A DNA stretch of 64,000 bases from Candidatus Kouleothrix ribensis (GCA_016722075.1 JADKGW010000001.1:2480001-2544000), one strand, 5' to 3'; numbered from the stretch's first letter, positions 25,329 through 33,557 are shown. Numbers and translations: made by a program. The notes: a model not told the origin generated them from the sequence alone.

Positions 25329-27128
25329 ATGCCTGAACATATTCTCGTCGCTGTCGCCTGGCCCTACGCCAACGGCCCGCGCCACGTCGGCCACGTGGCC
25401 GGCTTTGGCGTCCCCAGCGATATCTTCGCGCGCTACCAGCGCCTGCGCGGCAACCACGTGCTGATGGTCTCGGGCACCGACGAGCACGGCACGCCGATTA
25501 CGCTGGCCGCCGATAAGGAGGGCGTGACGCCCAAGCAGCTGGCCGACCGCTACAGCCAGGTGATCGGCGACGACCTGCGCAACCTGGGGTTGAGCTACGA
25601 TACCTTCACGCGCACTACCACGCTCAATCACTACCAGGTGACCCAGGATCTGTTCAAGACGCTCTACGACAAGGGCTTTATTCTGAAGCAGACTGCGCTC
25701 GGCGCGTTCTCGGCCGCCAGCGGGCGCACCCTGCCCGACCGCTACATCGAAGGCACCTGCCCGATCTGCGGCTATGGCGAGGCCCGCGGCGACCAGTGCG
25801 ACAACTGCGGCAACCAGCTCGACCCGGCCGACCTGATCAACCCGCGATCGAAGGTCGATGGGCAGCCGCCGGTGTTCAAAGAGACCGAGCACTTCTTTCT
25901 CGATCTGTCGGCCTTCGCCGAGCGACTCGCGGCCTGGATCGACCAGCAGGGCCACTGGCGGCCGAATGTGCGCAGCTTCTCGCTGAACCTGCTCGAAGAG
26001 CTGCGCCCGCGCGCGATCACGCGCGACCTCGACTGGGGCGTGCCCATCCCGCTGCCCGAGTACGCCGAGCGCGACGACAAGCGCATCTATGTCTGGTTCG
26101 ATGCGGTGATCGGCTACCTCTCGGCCAGCGTCGAGTGGGCCAAGAACCGCGGCACGCCCGATGCATGGCGCGAGTGGTGGCAGAACCCGCAGTCGCGGCA
26201 CTACTACTTCATGGGCAAAGATAATATCGTCTTCCACAGTGTGATCTGGCCGAGCATGCTGATGGGCTACGGCAACGGCGGTGTCTACGGCGGCAATGGC
26301 GACCACCCCGCGCTGAACCTGCCCTACGATGTGGTCAGCAGCGAGTTTCTGACCATGGAGGGCAAGAAGTTCAGCAGCAGCCGCGGGATCGTGATCTACG
26401 TACACGAGGTGCTGAGCCGCTACGACCCCGACCCACTGCGCTATTTTCTGACGATCGGCGGGCCAGAGAACCAGGACACCGATTTCACCTGGGCCGAGTT
26501 CGTGCGCCGCAACAACGACGAGCTGGTGGCCACCTGGGGCAACCTGGTCAACCGCACGCTCACGAATGTGCAGCGCAACTTCGGCGCGGTGCCGCAGCCT
26601 GGCGCCCTGGCCGATGTCGACAGCGCGCTGCTCGCGGTGGTCGAGGGTGGGCTGGCCGGCGTGGGCGCGCTGCTGGATGCCGCGCGCTTCAAGGCCGCGC
26701 TGGGCGAGGCCATGCGCCTGGCCGGGCTAGTCAACCAGTATCTGAGCGAGCAGCAGCCCTGGAAGGAGATCAAGACCGACCGCGCGCGCGCCGGGACGGT
26801 GCTGTACGTGGCGCTGCGCTGCGTCGATAACCTGAAGATCATGCTGACGCCGTTCTTGCCGTTCACCAGCCAGAAGCTGCACGAGCTGCTGGGCTATGCC
26901 GGCTACATCGCCGGGCCGCTCGAGTTCCGCGAGTACACCGAGGAGGACGGCGCGACCCACCGCGTGCTGACAGGCGACTACACCAGCTGGGTCGGTCGCT
27001 GGCAGCCGAGCGAGCTGCCGGTCGGGCAGGTGTTGCTGCCGCCAGTGCCGCTGTTCAAGAAGCTCGACGACTCGGTGGTGGCCGATGAGCTAGCCCGGCT
27101 GGAGCAGGGCCAGGCCAGCGCGGGGTAG
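25329..27128 (+). CDS. metG: methionyl-tRNA synthetase, second copy (long type with two CxxC knuckles)
   Basis: Class I MetRS, 599 aa: VAVAWPYANGPRHVGHVAGF with HVGH (about residue 19), MVSGTDEHGTPITLAADKEG, a double zinc knuckle TCPICGYGEARGDQCDNCGN, DWGVPIPLPEY and FYV-type core YVWFDAVIGYLSASVEWAK. The KMSKS-like loop is MEGKKFSSSRGIVIYV (about 347). A GGAG site lies 8 bases before the ATG. The knuckle architecture and loop differ from the first copy, which points to different ancestry. In other bacteria a second MetRS can confer resistance to MetRS inhibitors; here this is only a possibility. Confidence 0.93.
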   Translation: MPEHILVAVAWPYANGPRHVGHVAGFGVPSDIFARYQRLRGNHVLMVSGTDEHGTPITLAADKEGVTPKQLADRYSQVIGDDLRNLGLSYDTFTRTTTLNHYQVTQDLFKTLYDKGFILKQTALGAFSAASGRTLPDRYIEGTCPICGYGEARGDQCDNCGNQLDPADLINPRSKVDGQPPVFKETEHFFLDLSAFAERLAAWIDQQGHWRPNVRSFSLNLLEELRPRAITRDLDWGVPIPLPEYAERDDKRIYVWFDAVIGYLSASVEWAKNRGTPDAWREWWQNPQSRHYYFMGKDNIVFHSVIWPSMLMGYGNGGVYGGNGDHPALNLPYDVVSSEFLTMEGKKFSSSRGIVIYVHEVLSRYDPDPLRYFLTIGGPENQDTDFTWAEFVRRNNDELVATWGNLVNRTLTNVQRNFGAVPQPGALADVDSALLAVVEGGLAGVGALLDAARFKAALGEAMRLAGLVNQYLSEQQPWKEIKTDRARAGTVLYVALRCVDNLKIMLTPFLPFTSQKLHELLGYAGYIAGPLEFREYTEEDGATHRVLTGDYTSWVGRWQPSELPVGQVLLPPVPLFKKLDDSVVADELARLEQGQASAG

Positions 27129-27215
27129 TAGGTCTTATGCGGCTGGCGTTTCTCGCCTTCGGCCGAATGGTTTCGCACGAAGCACGAAAACCGCTCGCCG
27201 ACCAAGGAGTATTCC

Positions 27216-27560
27216 ATGAGCAGCTACCTGGTGCGTGCGCTGGTGGCGCTGGCGCTGGCCGCGTTCCTATGGGCGCAGCTGCGTGCCGTGGCCGGCCGGC
27301 CGCAGCGCAGGCGCGCGTTTGGGCTGGGCACGGCTGCGCTGGTGGCCTTCGCTGCGCTCAACGGCGGGCTGGCGCTGGGGCTGGGCTATGGCGTGCTCCA
27401 GATCGCGATCGGCATCGCAGGCACGGCTCTGTTCGCCGGTGCGATCATCGCGCTGGTGGCGTCGTTCCGCGCGGGCGAGGCCGGCGACCAGCGCGAGCAG
27501 ATCGCTGCCGCCGCGCGCGAGTATCGCGACCGGCGCGAGCAAGAGCGCAAGCGGCGCTAG
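27216..27560 (+). CDS. small three-helix membrane protein, unknown
   Basis: A 114-aa protein, with CAAGGAG before the ATG at 27216. Three hydrophobic segments are VRALVALALAAFLWAQL, LGTAALVAFAALNGGLALGL and IAIGIAGTALFAGAIIALVA. A charged Arg-rich tail of about 25 residues (REYRDRREQERKRR) is probably cytoplasmic. The family is not recognised. It is codirectional with metG but separated by 87 bases. Confidence 0.65.
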   Translation: MSSYLVRALVALALAAFLWAQLRAVAGRPQRRRAFGLGTAALVAFAALNGGLALGLGYGVLQIAIGIAGTALFAGAIIALVASFRAGEAGDQREQIAAAAREYRDRREQERKRR

Positions 27561-27620
27561 GCTGCCCGAAGCGCCGCTTCACCCGAGATCGGCCTGGCTC
27601 GTGACGGCTCGCCTGGTCGC

Positions 27621-28016
27621 TCAGGCGCTGGGCATGATCCGAATCGCCACCCACACAACCGGCGGGCGGCCGCCCAGGCGGCTACGCAGGGCCTGCGCCA
27701 GCTCGATCGCACGCCAGATCAGCCCGTACTTTGCCACGATCGCACCGCGCGTACTATCCGACTCGGCCTGGCTCAGCACGGTCGCCGTTGCCTCGACCCA
27801 CGCGCCGGTTATGTCGCCACGCCCGCTGCTTGGTGCGATGCGCACGCGCGGGTTGGCGCGCACGCGCTTGACCTTGCCACTGCCGGCGATCGTCCGCACG
27901 ATCAGCGCGCCACCCTGCTCGACAAACCCCACCGGCGTGGCAACGCCCGCACCGCTTTTGCGAAATGTCTCCAGGCTGATAAAGCGCTGGTTGTGAAATG
28001 GCCCCAGCCAGCTCAT
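27621..28016 (-). CDS. PPOX-class (pyridoxamine-phosphate-oxidase-fold) F420-dependent oxidoreductase
   Basis: Split-barrel flavin/F420-binding protein, 131 aa: SLETFRKSGAGVATPVGFVE, ALIVRTIAGSGKVKRVRANP, RVRIAPSSGRGDITGAWVEA. This is the typical pattern of PPOX-class probable F420-dependent enzymes (T-x-R-K-x-G and KxxRxxxNPxVxxxP). The start at 28016 follows GGGAGCAGCAGT; an in-frame upstream ATG adds 40 uncharacteristic residues. It probably reduces an unknown substrate using F420 or FMN. Confidence 0.85.
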   Translation of the reverse strand: MSWLGPFHNQRFISLETFRKSGAGVATPVGFVEQGGALIVRTIAGSGKVKRVRANPRVRIAPSSGRGDITGAWVEATATVLSQAESDSTRGAIVAKYGLIWRAIELAQALRSRLGGRPPVVWVAIRIMPSA

Positions 28017-28493
28017 ACTGCTGCTCCCTGCTTGCCGTTCCCGCCCGGTTCTACGCGCGGCCGGTCGGCGTGGATGTGCTGAGGCCGGCTGCCCTGGCCG
28101 CTGTGCCGCACATGATCGCCACAAGCCCAGAGGCACTGGCGAATCAGTGCGAACACCGCCGGCCGTTCGGCGAACAGCATGTGTAATCTACGGTTATATC
28201 CGTACTGTATACTAGCCGCAATCTACGAGCCTGGCCAGTACGCACGTAGGAAGACGCGAACAACACGGAGGCGCCTATATAACAGACCGCAGCAACGAAT
28301 ACTCGACACGTCCATGCCTATGCAAGAGCATGCAGGAACGGCGGTGCGACACCGATCAGCCCAGGCGATACACCACAGGGACGGCTGCACGACAGCGCGC
28401 CAGGCCCGACGCACCGATCTTTGCCGGCGAAGTATACTTCAGCCGACTTCGCGGAACATCGCTTTACAACATCGTAACACATCAGGAGACCCG
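28017..28493. other. intergenic region, divergent genes
   Basis: About 480 bases between the PPOX gene (leftward) and the helical protein gene (rightward). An open frame runs through it in frame with the downstream gene, but its composition is not protein-like and it lacks a ribosome site. A TATACT hexamer at 28208-28213 could serve the rightward gene. Nothing else is recognised. Confidence 0.4.
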
Positions 28494-29237
28494 ATGAACA
28501 GTCATTTGCGCAGCACAATCGCCGATCGGCTCAACCGTGCCCGGTTAGCGCTCAACAACACCCAGAAGGATGCCACCCTTAGCGCGCTGGTAGGTAGCTA
28601 TGGGTACACCGCCGAAAAGCTCGACGAAGGCTGGCAGCTGTATAACGCGGCCAACGCCGCAGTGAATACCCAGGCGGCCGCGCTGGGCACACGCCGCCAG
28701 GCTACCGCCGACGCCGCAGCCGCCGAGGTGCGCGCCCGCGCCAGCTACCAGGCGCTGGCACAGCTTGCGCGCGCCGTGTTCCCAATCGGCTCGGCTCAGC
28801 GCGCGACCCTCGGGCTAGTGCGGATCATGCCGCAGAGAATCTCTGAGTTTCTCGCCAGCGCGCACACGCTGTTTAAGAATGCCGCCAACGTGCCCGAGGT
28901 TAGCGCGGCGCTCGCGGCGTATGGCTACGACAGCGTGCGCCTGGCCAACGAATACGCCGTGATCATCGCGTTTGACGCGGCGTATGCCGCGCAGGCGGCT
29001 GCCAGCGGCGCGGCACAGCAAACCACGCGGGTTCAGCGTGCCGCCTTGAGCACATTGGACCGCTGGATAGCGCAGTACCTGAAGATCGCCAGGATCGCGC
29101 TGCGCGAGCAGCCCGCGCTGATCGAGCAGATCGGCGGCGGGCGTAGCGGTAGAACCCCGGCCCAGCGCGCTGCGCCCAAGAAGGCTGCCGCCACCCGCGC
29201 GGCCCGGCAGGCCGATGCCGAGCCGCAGGCCGCGTAG
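28494..29237 (+). CDS. helical protein with an internal YGY repeat, unknown function
   Basis: A 247-aa mostly alpha-helical cytoplasmic protein. Two copies of one motif are visible: SALVGSYGYTAEKLDEGWQL (about residues 22-41) and AALAAYGYDSVRLANEYAVI (about 140-160). Each is followed by an Ala-rich helix, which suggests a duplicated helical-bundle unit. The C-terminal 40 residues are Lys/Arg/Ala-rich (QRAAPKKAAATRAARQ) and probably disordered or nucleic-acid-binding. CAGGAGACCCG sets the ATG at 28494. I do not recognise a named family. Confidence 0.75.
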   Translation: MNSHLRSTIADRLNRARLALNNTQKDATLSALVGSYGYTAEKLDEGWQLYNAANAAVNTQAAALGTRRQATADAAAAEVRARASYQALAQLARAVFPIGSAQRATLGLVRIMPQRISEFLASAHTLFKNAANVPEVSAALAAYGYDSVRLANEYAVIIAFDAAYAAQAAASGAAQQTTRVQRAALSTLDRWIAQYLKIARIALREQPALIEQIGGGRSGRTPAQRAAPKKAAATRAARQADAEPQAA

Positions 29238-29342
29238 GCCACGCCACGCCAGGCAATATGCGTAGGCGGCAGCTGTGCTGCCGCCTACGTACGACCTTCA
29301 GCCCCAGCGGCGCTGCGGCCCCGCGCAGCCGTACCAGGCCCA

Positions 29343-29351
29343 TGGTATAAT
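29343..29351 (+). promoter_or_regulatory. extended -10 promoter for the MBL hydrolase
   Basis: TGGTATAAT: TG at 29343-29344 and TATAAT at 29346-29351, about 40 bases before the ATG at 29391. No good -35, as expected for extended -10 promoters. Confidence 0.55.
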
Positions 29352-29390
29352 CGCGCCATACGTTCGCTAACCGCGTCGATAGGCAGGCCT

Positions 29391-30293
29391 ATGCCGCTGC
29401 TCCAGCCGATCACCGCGCGTACATTCTACATCCCCGGCTCGAACAACCTGGGCATCGTCGCCACCGGCGACGGCGGCGCAATTGCGATCGATACCGGGCT
29501 CGACAAAGACGCCGGCCGGTTGATCCGCAAGGCCCTGGCCGAGGCCGGGCTGGCGCTGCGCGCGATCGTGAATACCCACCACCACGCCGATCATATCGGC
29601 GGCAACGAGTACCTGGTGCGCAACCTGCCGGGCGTGCAGGTGTATGCGCCGCCGCTCGAGGCCGCGCTGATCGCGCACCCCATCCTCGAGCCGGTGTACC
29701 TCAGCATGGGCGCCCAGCCGATCGCGCCGCTTCAGAACAAATGGCTCATGGCCAGGGGTGTGCCGGTCGATCATGTGATTGAAGGGCCGCAGCTGACGAT
29801 CGGCGACACAACGCTTGATCTGATCGAGCTGCCTGGCCACAGCCTGGGCCAGGTTGGCCTGGCATTCGACGGGGTGTGCTTCGCCGCCGATAGCTTTTTC
29901 GGCCCGGCCATCCTGCACAAGCACGGTATCCCCTATGCGCAAGACGTAGCCGCACAGCTGGCGAGCCTCGACCGGCTGGCGGCGCGCGGCGATCGGCTCT
30001 TTCTGCCTGGCCACGGTGATTTGACAGCGCACGATCAGCTTGAAGAGCTGCTGGCGATCAACCAGGCTGCGATCCAGCATGCCAGCGATACCGTGCGTGC
30101 GGCACTGGCCACGCCGGGCGACCTGTACGCAGTAGCACGGCGCGTACGCGATGCATTGAGCCTGAGCCTGGTAGCCATCCCACAGTACGCGATCTTCGTC
30201 TCGGCTGTGTCGGCGCACCTGGGCTACTTGCTTGGCCAGGGCCTGGCGCAGGTGGCCTTAACCGAAGCCGGGATGATCTGGCAGGCCGCGTGA
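29391..30293 (+). CDS. metallo-beta-lactamase-fold hydrolase
   Basis: MBL superfamily hydrolase, 300 aa. The metal motif VNTHHHADHIGGNEY (HxHxDH) is at about residues 63-75. The third His lies in IELPGHSLGQVGLAF, the metal Asp in CFAADSFFG, and the last His in FLPGHGDLT. There is no signal peptide. The substrate is unknown; glyoxalase-II-like or lactonase-like members share this layout. It is convergent with the CphA-N-like gene. Confidence 0.9.
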   Translation: MPLLQPITARTFYIPGSNNLGIVATGDGGAIAIDTGLDKDAGRLIRKALAEAGLALRAIVNTHHHADHIGGNEYLVRNLPGVQVYAPPLEAALIAHPILEPVYLSMGAQPIAPLQNKWLMARGVPVDHVIEGPQLTIGDTTLDLIELPGHSLGQVGLAFDGVCFAADSFFGPAILHKHGIPYAQDVAAQLASLDRLAARGDRLFLPGHGDLTAHDQLEELLAINQAAIQHASDTVRAALATPGDLYAVARRVRDALSLSLVAIPQYAIFVSAVSAHLGYLLGQGLAQVALTEAGMIWQAA

Positions 30294-30339
30294 CAGGCCT
30301 CTCGTGTCTTGCGTCGCCGTGGCCGAACTCCAACCCGCG

Positions 30340-31560
30340 CTAAGCGCGATCTCCCCGTATCTGTTCCCAGCTCAGCCCCATCGCATGCAGCAGCGCAATC
30401 GCCGCCAGCGCGCCAGGCAGCGCGGCCGGCGGCAGCGTAGCCTGAAGCACCGCTTGCTCGGCGGCACCATGCGCGGCGATCACTAAGCCCTCGCGCACAA
30501 AGACTGCCATGCCGCCCTGGGCGCGATGCACGCCGATCGTCGTATTGTCGCCGCCAGTACCGATATAGATGATCGGGCAGGGCGCATACTCGGCCAGCGC
30601 TGCAATCGCGGGCACATCGGCGTTGAGCACCACGCGGCCGGCCGGGTCGGTGATCAGCATCGGCACACCCAGCACGCGCGCCAGCTCGGCGTGGTCGGCA
30701 ATGCCGGCCGGCAGCTCGCCGGGCAGATCGACGATCGCACTGTAGGCACAGCGCTCGAGCGCCAGCCCGCGCTGGGCAATGCCGTCGGCGCTAAGCCCCA
30801 GCACCGCAATCGCACCACGCGCGTCGCTCAGCAGGTCGCGCGTCGCGTCGAAGCCGGCCGCGACGGCCAGGCTAGTTGGCTGGCCCATGGCATCGAGCGC
30901 GGCCGCGATTGTATGCGCGGCAATATCGCGCGCGTCGCCGCCGCTCACGGCAACGATCGGGATCGGGCCTAAGCGCTGCCACGGCACTTCGAGCGTGGCC
31001 GGCGGGCCAGCGAACGGCGGCAACCCAATGCCGACCTCGTCGTCGCCCAGCAGGCTCGGGCGCTCGGCGCGCTTCTGGAACTGAGCCGGGTCGAAGGCCC
31101 AGCCACGTGCGCCGTAGCCCAGCTGCACCAGGCCGTCGGTGCGGATGAAGCTGGGAATACTGCGCGAGGCGGCCTCGGCAATGATCTGGAGCGCCGGCAG
31201 CGGCAGCGCCTCGGCGCGCCGGCGCTTCTGCAGCTCCCACAGCGGCTGCTCGGCATCCCACTCGGCGTCGCCGGCCGCGTGGCGGTTCAGCCCTTCGACC
31301 ACATACTCGGCCAGGGCGACGCCGATCGCCGGCGTGGGCGTGGTGAAGTTCGCGCTGATGATCTGCCCGGCTGGGCCGCGCCGGGCGCTGACCTCAAGGT
31401 AGCCCAGCACCATACCGACGCTCTGCGCCGCGTCTTTCAGCGCCGTCTTCAGGCGCCGGCTGAGATCGCTGTCGGACTGCACCTGCAAAAACACCGCCGG
31501 CTGCGGGCCGAACAGATTCGGGCCTTCAAACCCGAGCAACTGGATGATCGTGGTTGGCAT
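30340..31560 (-). CDS. cyanophycin-synthetase-N-terminus-like protein with Mur-ligase-like C-terminal half, no ATP-grasp
   Basis: A 406-aa protein. Residues 1-165 resemble the N-terminal domain of cyanophycin synthetase: FEGPNLFGPQPAVFLQV at the start (compare 'RGPNxW'), VALAEYVVEGLNRHAAGD, and especially PALQIIAEAASRSIPSFIRT followed by LVQLGYGARGWAFDP. The ATP-grasp module that follows in CphA is absent. The sequence passes directly to a segment like the Mur-ligase half (LGPIPIVAVSGGDARDIAAH at the P-loop position, but without the GxxGKT lysine). It is therefore unlikely to polymerise Asp-Arg; a degenerate or regulatory relative is possible. It sits between two metal enzymes and is not in an operon. 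Confidence 0.65.
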   Translation of the reverse strand: MPTTIIQLLGFEGPNLFGPQPAVFLQVQSDSDLSRRLKTALKDAAQSVGMVLGYLEVSARRGPAGQIISANFTTPTPAIGVALAEYVVEGLNRHAAGDAEWDAEQPLWELQKRRRAEALPLPALQIIAEAASRSIPSFIRTDGLVQLGYGARGWAFDPAQFQKRAERPSLLGDDEVGIGLPPFAGPPATLEVPWQRLGPIPIVAVSGGDARDIAAHTIAAALDAMGQPTSLAVAAGFDATRDLLSDARGAIAVLGLSADGIAQRGLALERCAYSAIVDLPGELPAGIADHAELARVLGVPMLITDPAGRVVLNADVPAIAALAEYAPCPIIYIGTGGDNTTIGVHRAQGGMAVFVREGLVIAAHGAAEQAVLQATLPPAALPGALAAIALLHAMGLSWEQIRGDRA

Positions 31561-31651
31561 ATGGCACGCTTACTCTACTAGTGTGGTATGGCCGGCATGG
31601 TACGAGCCGGGCGGGCGCGTGTCAAATTGCCAGCCGGCGGCCTTCTGGCGA

Positions 31652-31680
31652 TTGTAGAGTAAGGATTTACCGAGTACAAT
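31652..31680 (+). promoter_or_regulatory. promoter and inverted repeat ahead of fdhD
   Basis: TTGTAG (31652-31657), 17 bp, TACAAT (31675-31680). The same bases make an inverted repeat GATTGTA/TACAATC (31650-31656 and 31675-31681) that a regulator could bind. The transcript would start about 26 bases before the ATG at 31713, which lacks a clear ribosome site. Confidence 0.55.
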
Positions 31681-31712
31681 CTACACAAATAATCGCGAAC
31701 CCGACATAGCCT

Positions 31713-32561
31713 ATGCCCGCGCCGATCGCCGAGCTGCAATACATCGAGTACGATGGCGCCACGACGATCACTGTGACTCGCCCGGTGATCGCCGAGACGC
31801 CCTGGGTGCTGTATATCGACCGGCGTGAGCTGGTGACGTTCATGTGCTCGCCGATCGGCCTGCACCACCTCGCACTGGGCTTCCTGGCCTCCGAAGGCCT
31901 GATCGCCACGCTGGCCGATGTATGGCAGCTCAAAGTCTACCTCGACGAAGACCGGGTCTACATGTACTTTCCGGCGGCCGGGCTCGACGGCGAGCTGCGC
32001 ATGCCCGCCTGCGCTGAGGCCACCGGCAGCATCGACGTGCGCCTGCGCACACGCGTGCCTGCGCGTGCCGAGCGACGCATCCTGACCTCGGGCTGCGGCG
32101 GGGGGGTGACCTTCGACGACCTGGCGGGCCACCGGCCGCCACTGCACAGCGCGCTGCGCATCACCGCCGCGCAGGTCGCCGGGCTCATGCGCCAGCTAAA
32201 CGCGCATGCCGGGCTATACCGAGCCAGCCGCGGCGTGCATACCTCGGCACTGGCCGATGCCGAACAGCTGCTAGTGCTGGCCGAGGATGTTGGCCGCCAC
32301 AACACGCTCGACAAGATCTACGGCGCGTGTATGCTTGGCGGCATTGCCACCCGCGAGCGCATCCTGATCAGCAGCGGGCGCATCTCGACCGAGATGATCA
32401 CCAAGGCGCGCAAGATGGAGGCGCCGATCGTAATCTCGCGCACCTCACCGACGATCGCCTCGATCCGGCTGGCCCAATCTTGGAATATGACGTTGATTGG
32501 CTATGTGCGCGGGCAGCAGCTGCGGGTCTATGCTGGCGCTGAGCGGGTTGTTTTTGCTTAG
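31713..32561 (+). CDS. fdhD: formate dehydrogenase accessory sulfurtransferase FdhD
   Basis: FdhD transfers sulfur from the cysteine desulfurase to the molybdenum cofactor of formate dehydrogenases; 282 aa. Conserved blocks are MCSPIGLHHLALGFLASEGLI, LTSGCGGGVTFDDL, VLAEDVGRHNTLDKIYGACM and RISTEMITKARKMEAPIVIS. The Cys loop reads GCGGG, with one Cys instead of a CxxC pair; related FdhD proteins also vary here. The formate dehydrogenase structural genes lie downstream across about 1 kb of repeats. Confidence 0.93.
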   Translation: MPAPIAELQYIEYDGATTITVTRPVIAETPWVLYIDRRELVTFMCSPIGLHHLALGFLASEGLIATLADVWQLKVYLDEDRVYMYFPAAGLDGELRMPACAEATGSIDVRLRTRVPARAERRILTSGCGGGVTFDDLAGHRPPLHSALRITAAQVAGLMRQLNAHAGLYRASRGVHTSALADAEQLLVLAEDVGRHNTLDKIYGACMLGGIATRERILISSGRISTEMITKARKMEAPIVISRTSPTIASIRLAQSWNMTLIGYVRGQQLRVYAGAERVVFA

Positions 32562-32576
32562 TGTAGGTGCTTGTTT

Positions 32577-32800
32577 CAGGGGCTATGCGCCCGACACGCA
32601 TGCGGGGGCTACGCGCCCCCGTGCCCTCCGACACGCATGCGGGGGCTACGCGCCCGACATGCATGCGGGGGCTACGCGCCCCCGTGCCCTCCGACACGCA
32701 TGCGGGGGCTATGCGCCCCGTGCCCCCGACACGCATGCGGGGGCTATGCGCCCGACACGCATGCGGGGGCTACGCGCCCCCGTGCCCCGCGGCAGGGGCG
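32577..32800. repeat. tandem 26/37-bp GC-rich repeat (seven units)
   Basis: Units start at 32577, 32603, 32640, 32666, 32703, 32738 and 32764. A basic 26-bp unit (CGGGGGCTAYGCGCCCGACA then CGCATG) alternates with 35-37-bp versions carrying an extra CCGTGCCCTCC-like block. Each long unit holds a GGGGGC-TACGC-GCCCCC hairpin and a CGCATGCG palindrome at the junction. No coding sense. Confidence 0.9.
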
Positions 32801-32848
32801 TGCCGACGCCCCTGCACCCCCGGCCGGGGCGTTGCCCCTGGACCCCTT
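32764..32848. repeat. second copy of the GC-rich element at 25.1 kb, inverted orientation
   Basis: GGGGGCTACGCGCCCCCGTG, CCCCGCGGCAGGGGC, CCCCTGCACCCC and GGACCCCTT follow in the same order as on the opposite strand of 25079-25160. The two copies are about 7.6 kb apart in inverted orientation. Confidence 0.8.
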
Positions 32849-33117
32849 AATGGGTGTGATCGCATGGTTTACGCCCGGCGTGCATGCCTTAGGGCAGCCC
32901 GACGAATCGTTGGCGCACCTCAACCGTTTTCTTGGCGATCTCGCTCCACCCGACCCAATGTTCGGGCCGTTTCGCGTCACCTGATCCAATGCTCGAGGCC
33001 GTCTCGATCTACCAATCTCGATCAATGGTCGGACAAGGCATAACCCAATGGCCTATGGATTGCGATACGCTCCCTTGCCGGAGGGGTATTAGGGGAACCG
33101 GCCGGGTTCCCCTAAGC
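32849..33117. other. non-coding spacer between two repeat families
   Basis: About 270 bases with no supported gene; several similar words recur (gatccaatgc / gacccaatgt, gatctaccaatctcgatcaatgg). It ends with GGGGAACCGGCCGGGTTCCCC (33093-33113), a perfect GC-rich palindrome directly before the 28-bp repeats. Confidence 0.5.
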
Positions 33118-33470
33118 GGGGTGCGGGGCGCAGCGCCCGCGACACACCTGGTAATGGGTGCGGGGCGCAGCCCGCGCGAACAGGGGTGCGGGGCATAGCC
33201 CGCGCGAACAGGGGTGCGGGGCACAGCCCGCGCGACACACCCGGTAATGGGTGCGGGGCGCAGCCCGCGCGAACGGGGGTGCAGGGCACAGCCCCCGCAA
33301 ACGGGGTGCGGGGCACAGCCCCGCGAACGGGGGTGCGGGGCGCAGCCCGCGCGAACGGGGGTGCGGGGCATAGCCCGCGCGAACAGGGGTGCAGGGCACA
33401 GCCCGCGCGAACAGGGGTGCGGGGCACAGCCCGCGCGAACGGGGGTGCGGGGCACAGCCCCGCACGAACC
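33118..33470. repeat. 28-bp direct tandem repeat, about 12 copies
   Basis: Copies begin (GGGTGCGGGGC) at 33118, 33156, 33184, 33212, 33249, 33277, 33304, 33331, 33359, 33387, 33415 and 33443. The period is 27-28 bp except after copies 1 and 4, where a 10-bp ACACACCTGG/CCCGGTAAT-type insert lengthens it to 37-38. The unit is GGGGTGCGGGGCRCAGCCCG followed by CGCGAACA and can fold GCGGG/CCCGC. There are no unique spacers. Confidence 0.92.
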
Positions 33471-33510
33471 ACCATATGCAACATCGAACCAGCCCGCGCA
33501 GCGGCGAGTA

Positions 33511-33519
33511 TGCTATAAT
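33511..33519 (+). promoter_or_regulatory. extended -10 promoter for the formate dehydrogenase genes
   Basis: TGCTATAAT with TG one base upstream of TATAAT (33514-33519), immediately after the 28-bp repeats and 39 bases before the ATG at 33558. Confidence 0.65.
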
Positions 33520-33557
33520 TCGCGCACTTCACCTGCTTCCGCCAAGGAGCACAACCT

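Noticed and set aside
28179..28493. N-terminal extension of the helical protein gene
   Set aside because: It is in frame but lacks protein-like composition, and the AGGAG at the inner ATG is clear.
33118..33470. CRISPR array
   Set aside because: The 28-bp repeats are directly abutting with no unique spacers, and no cas genes are nearby.
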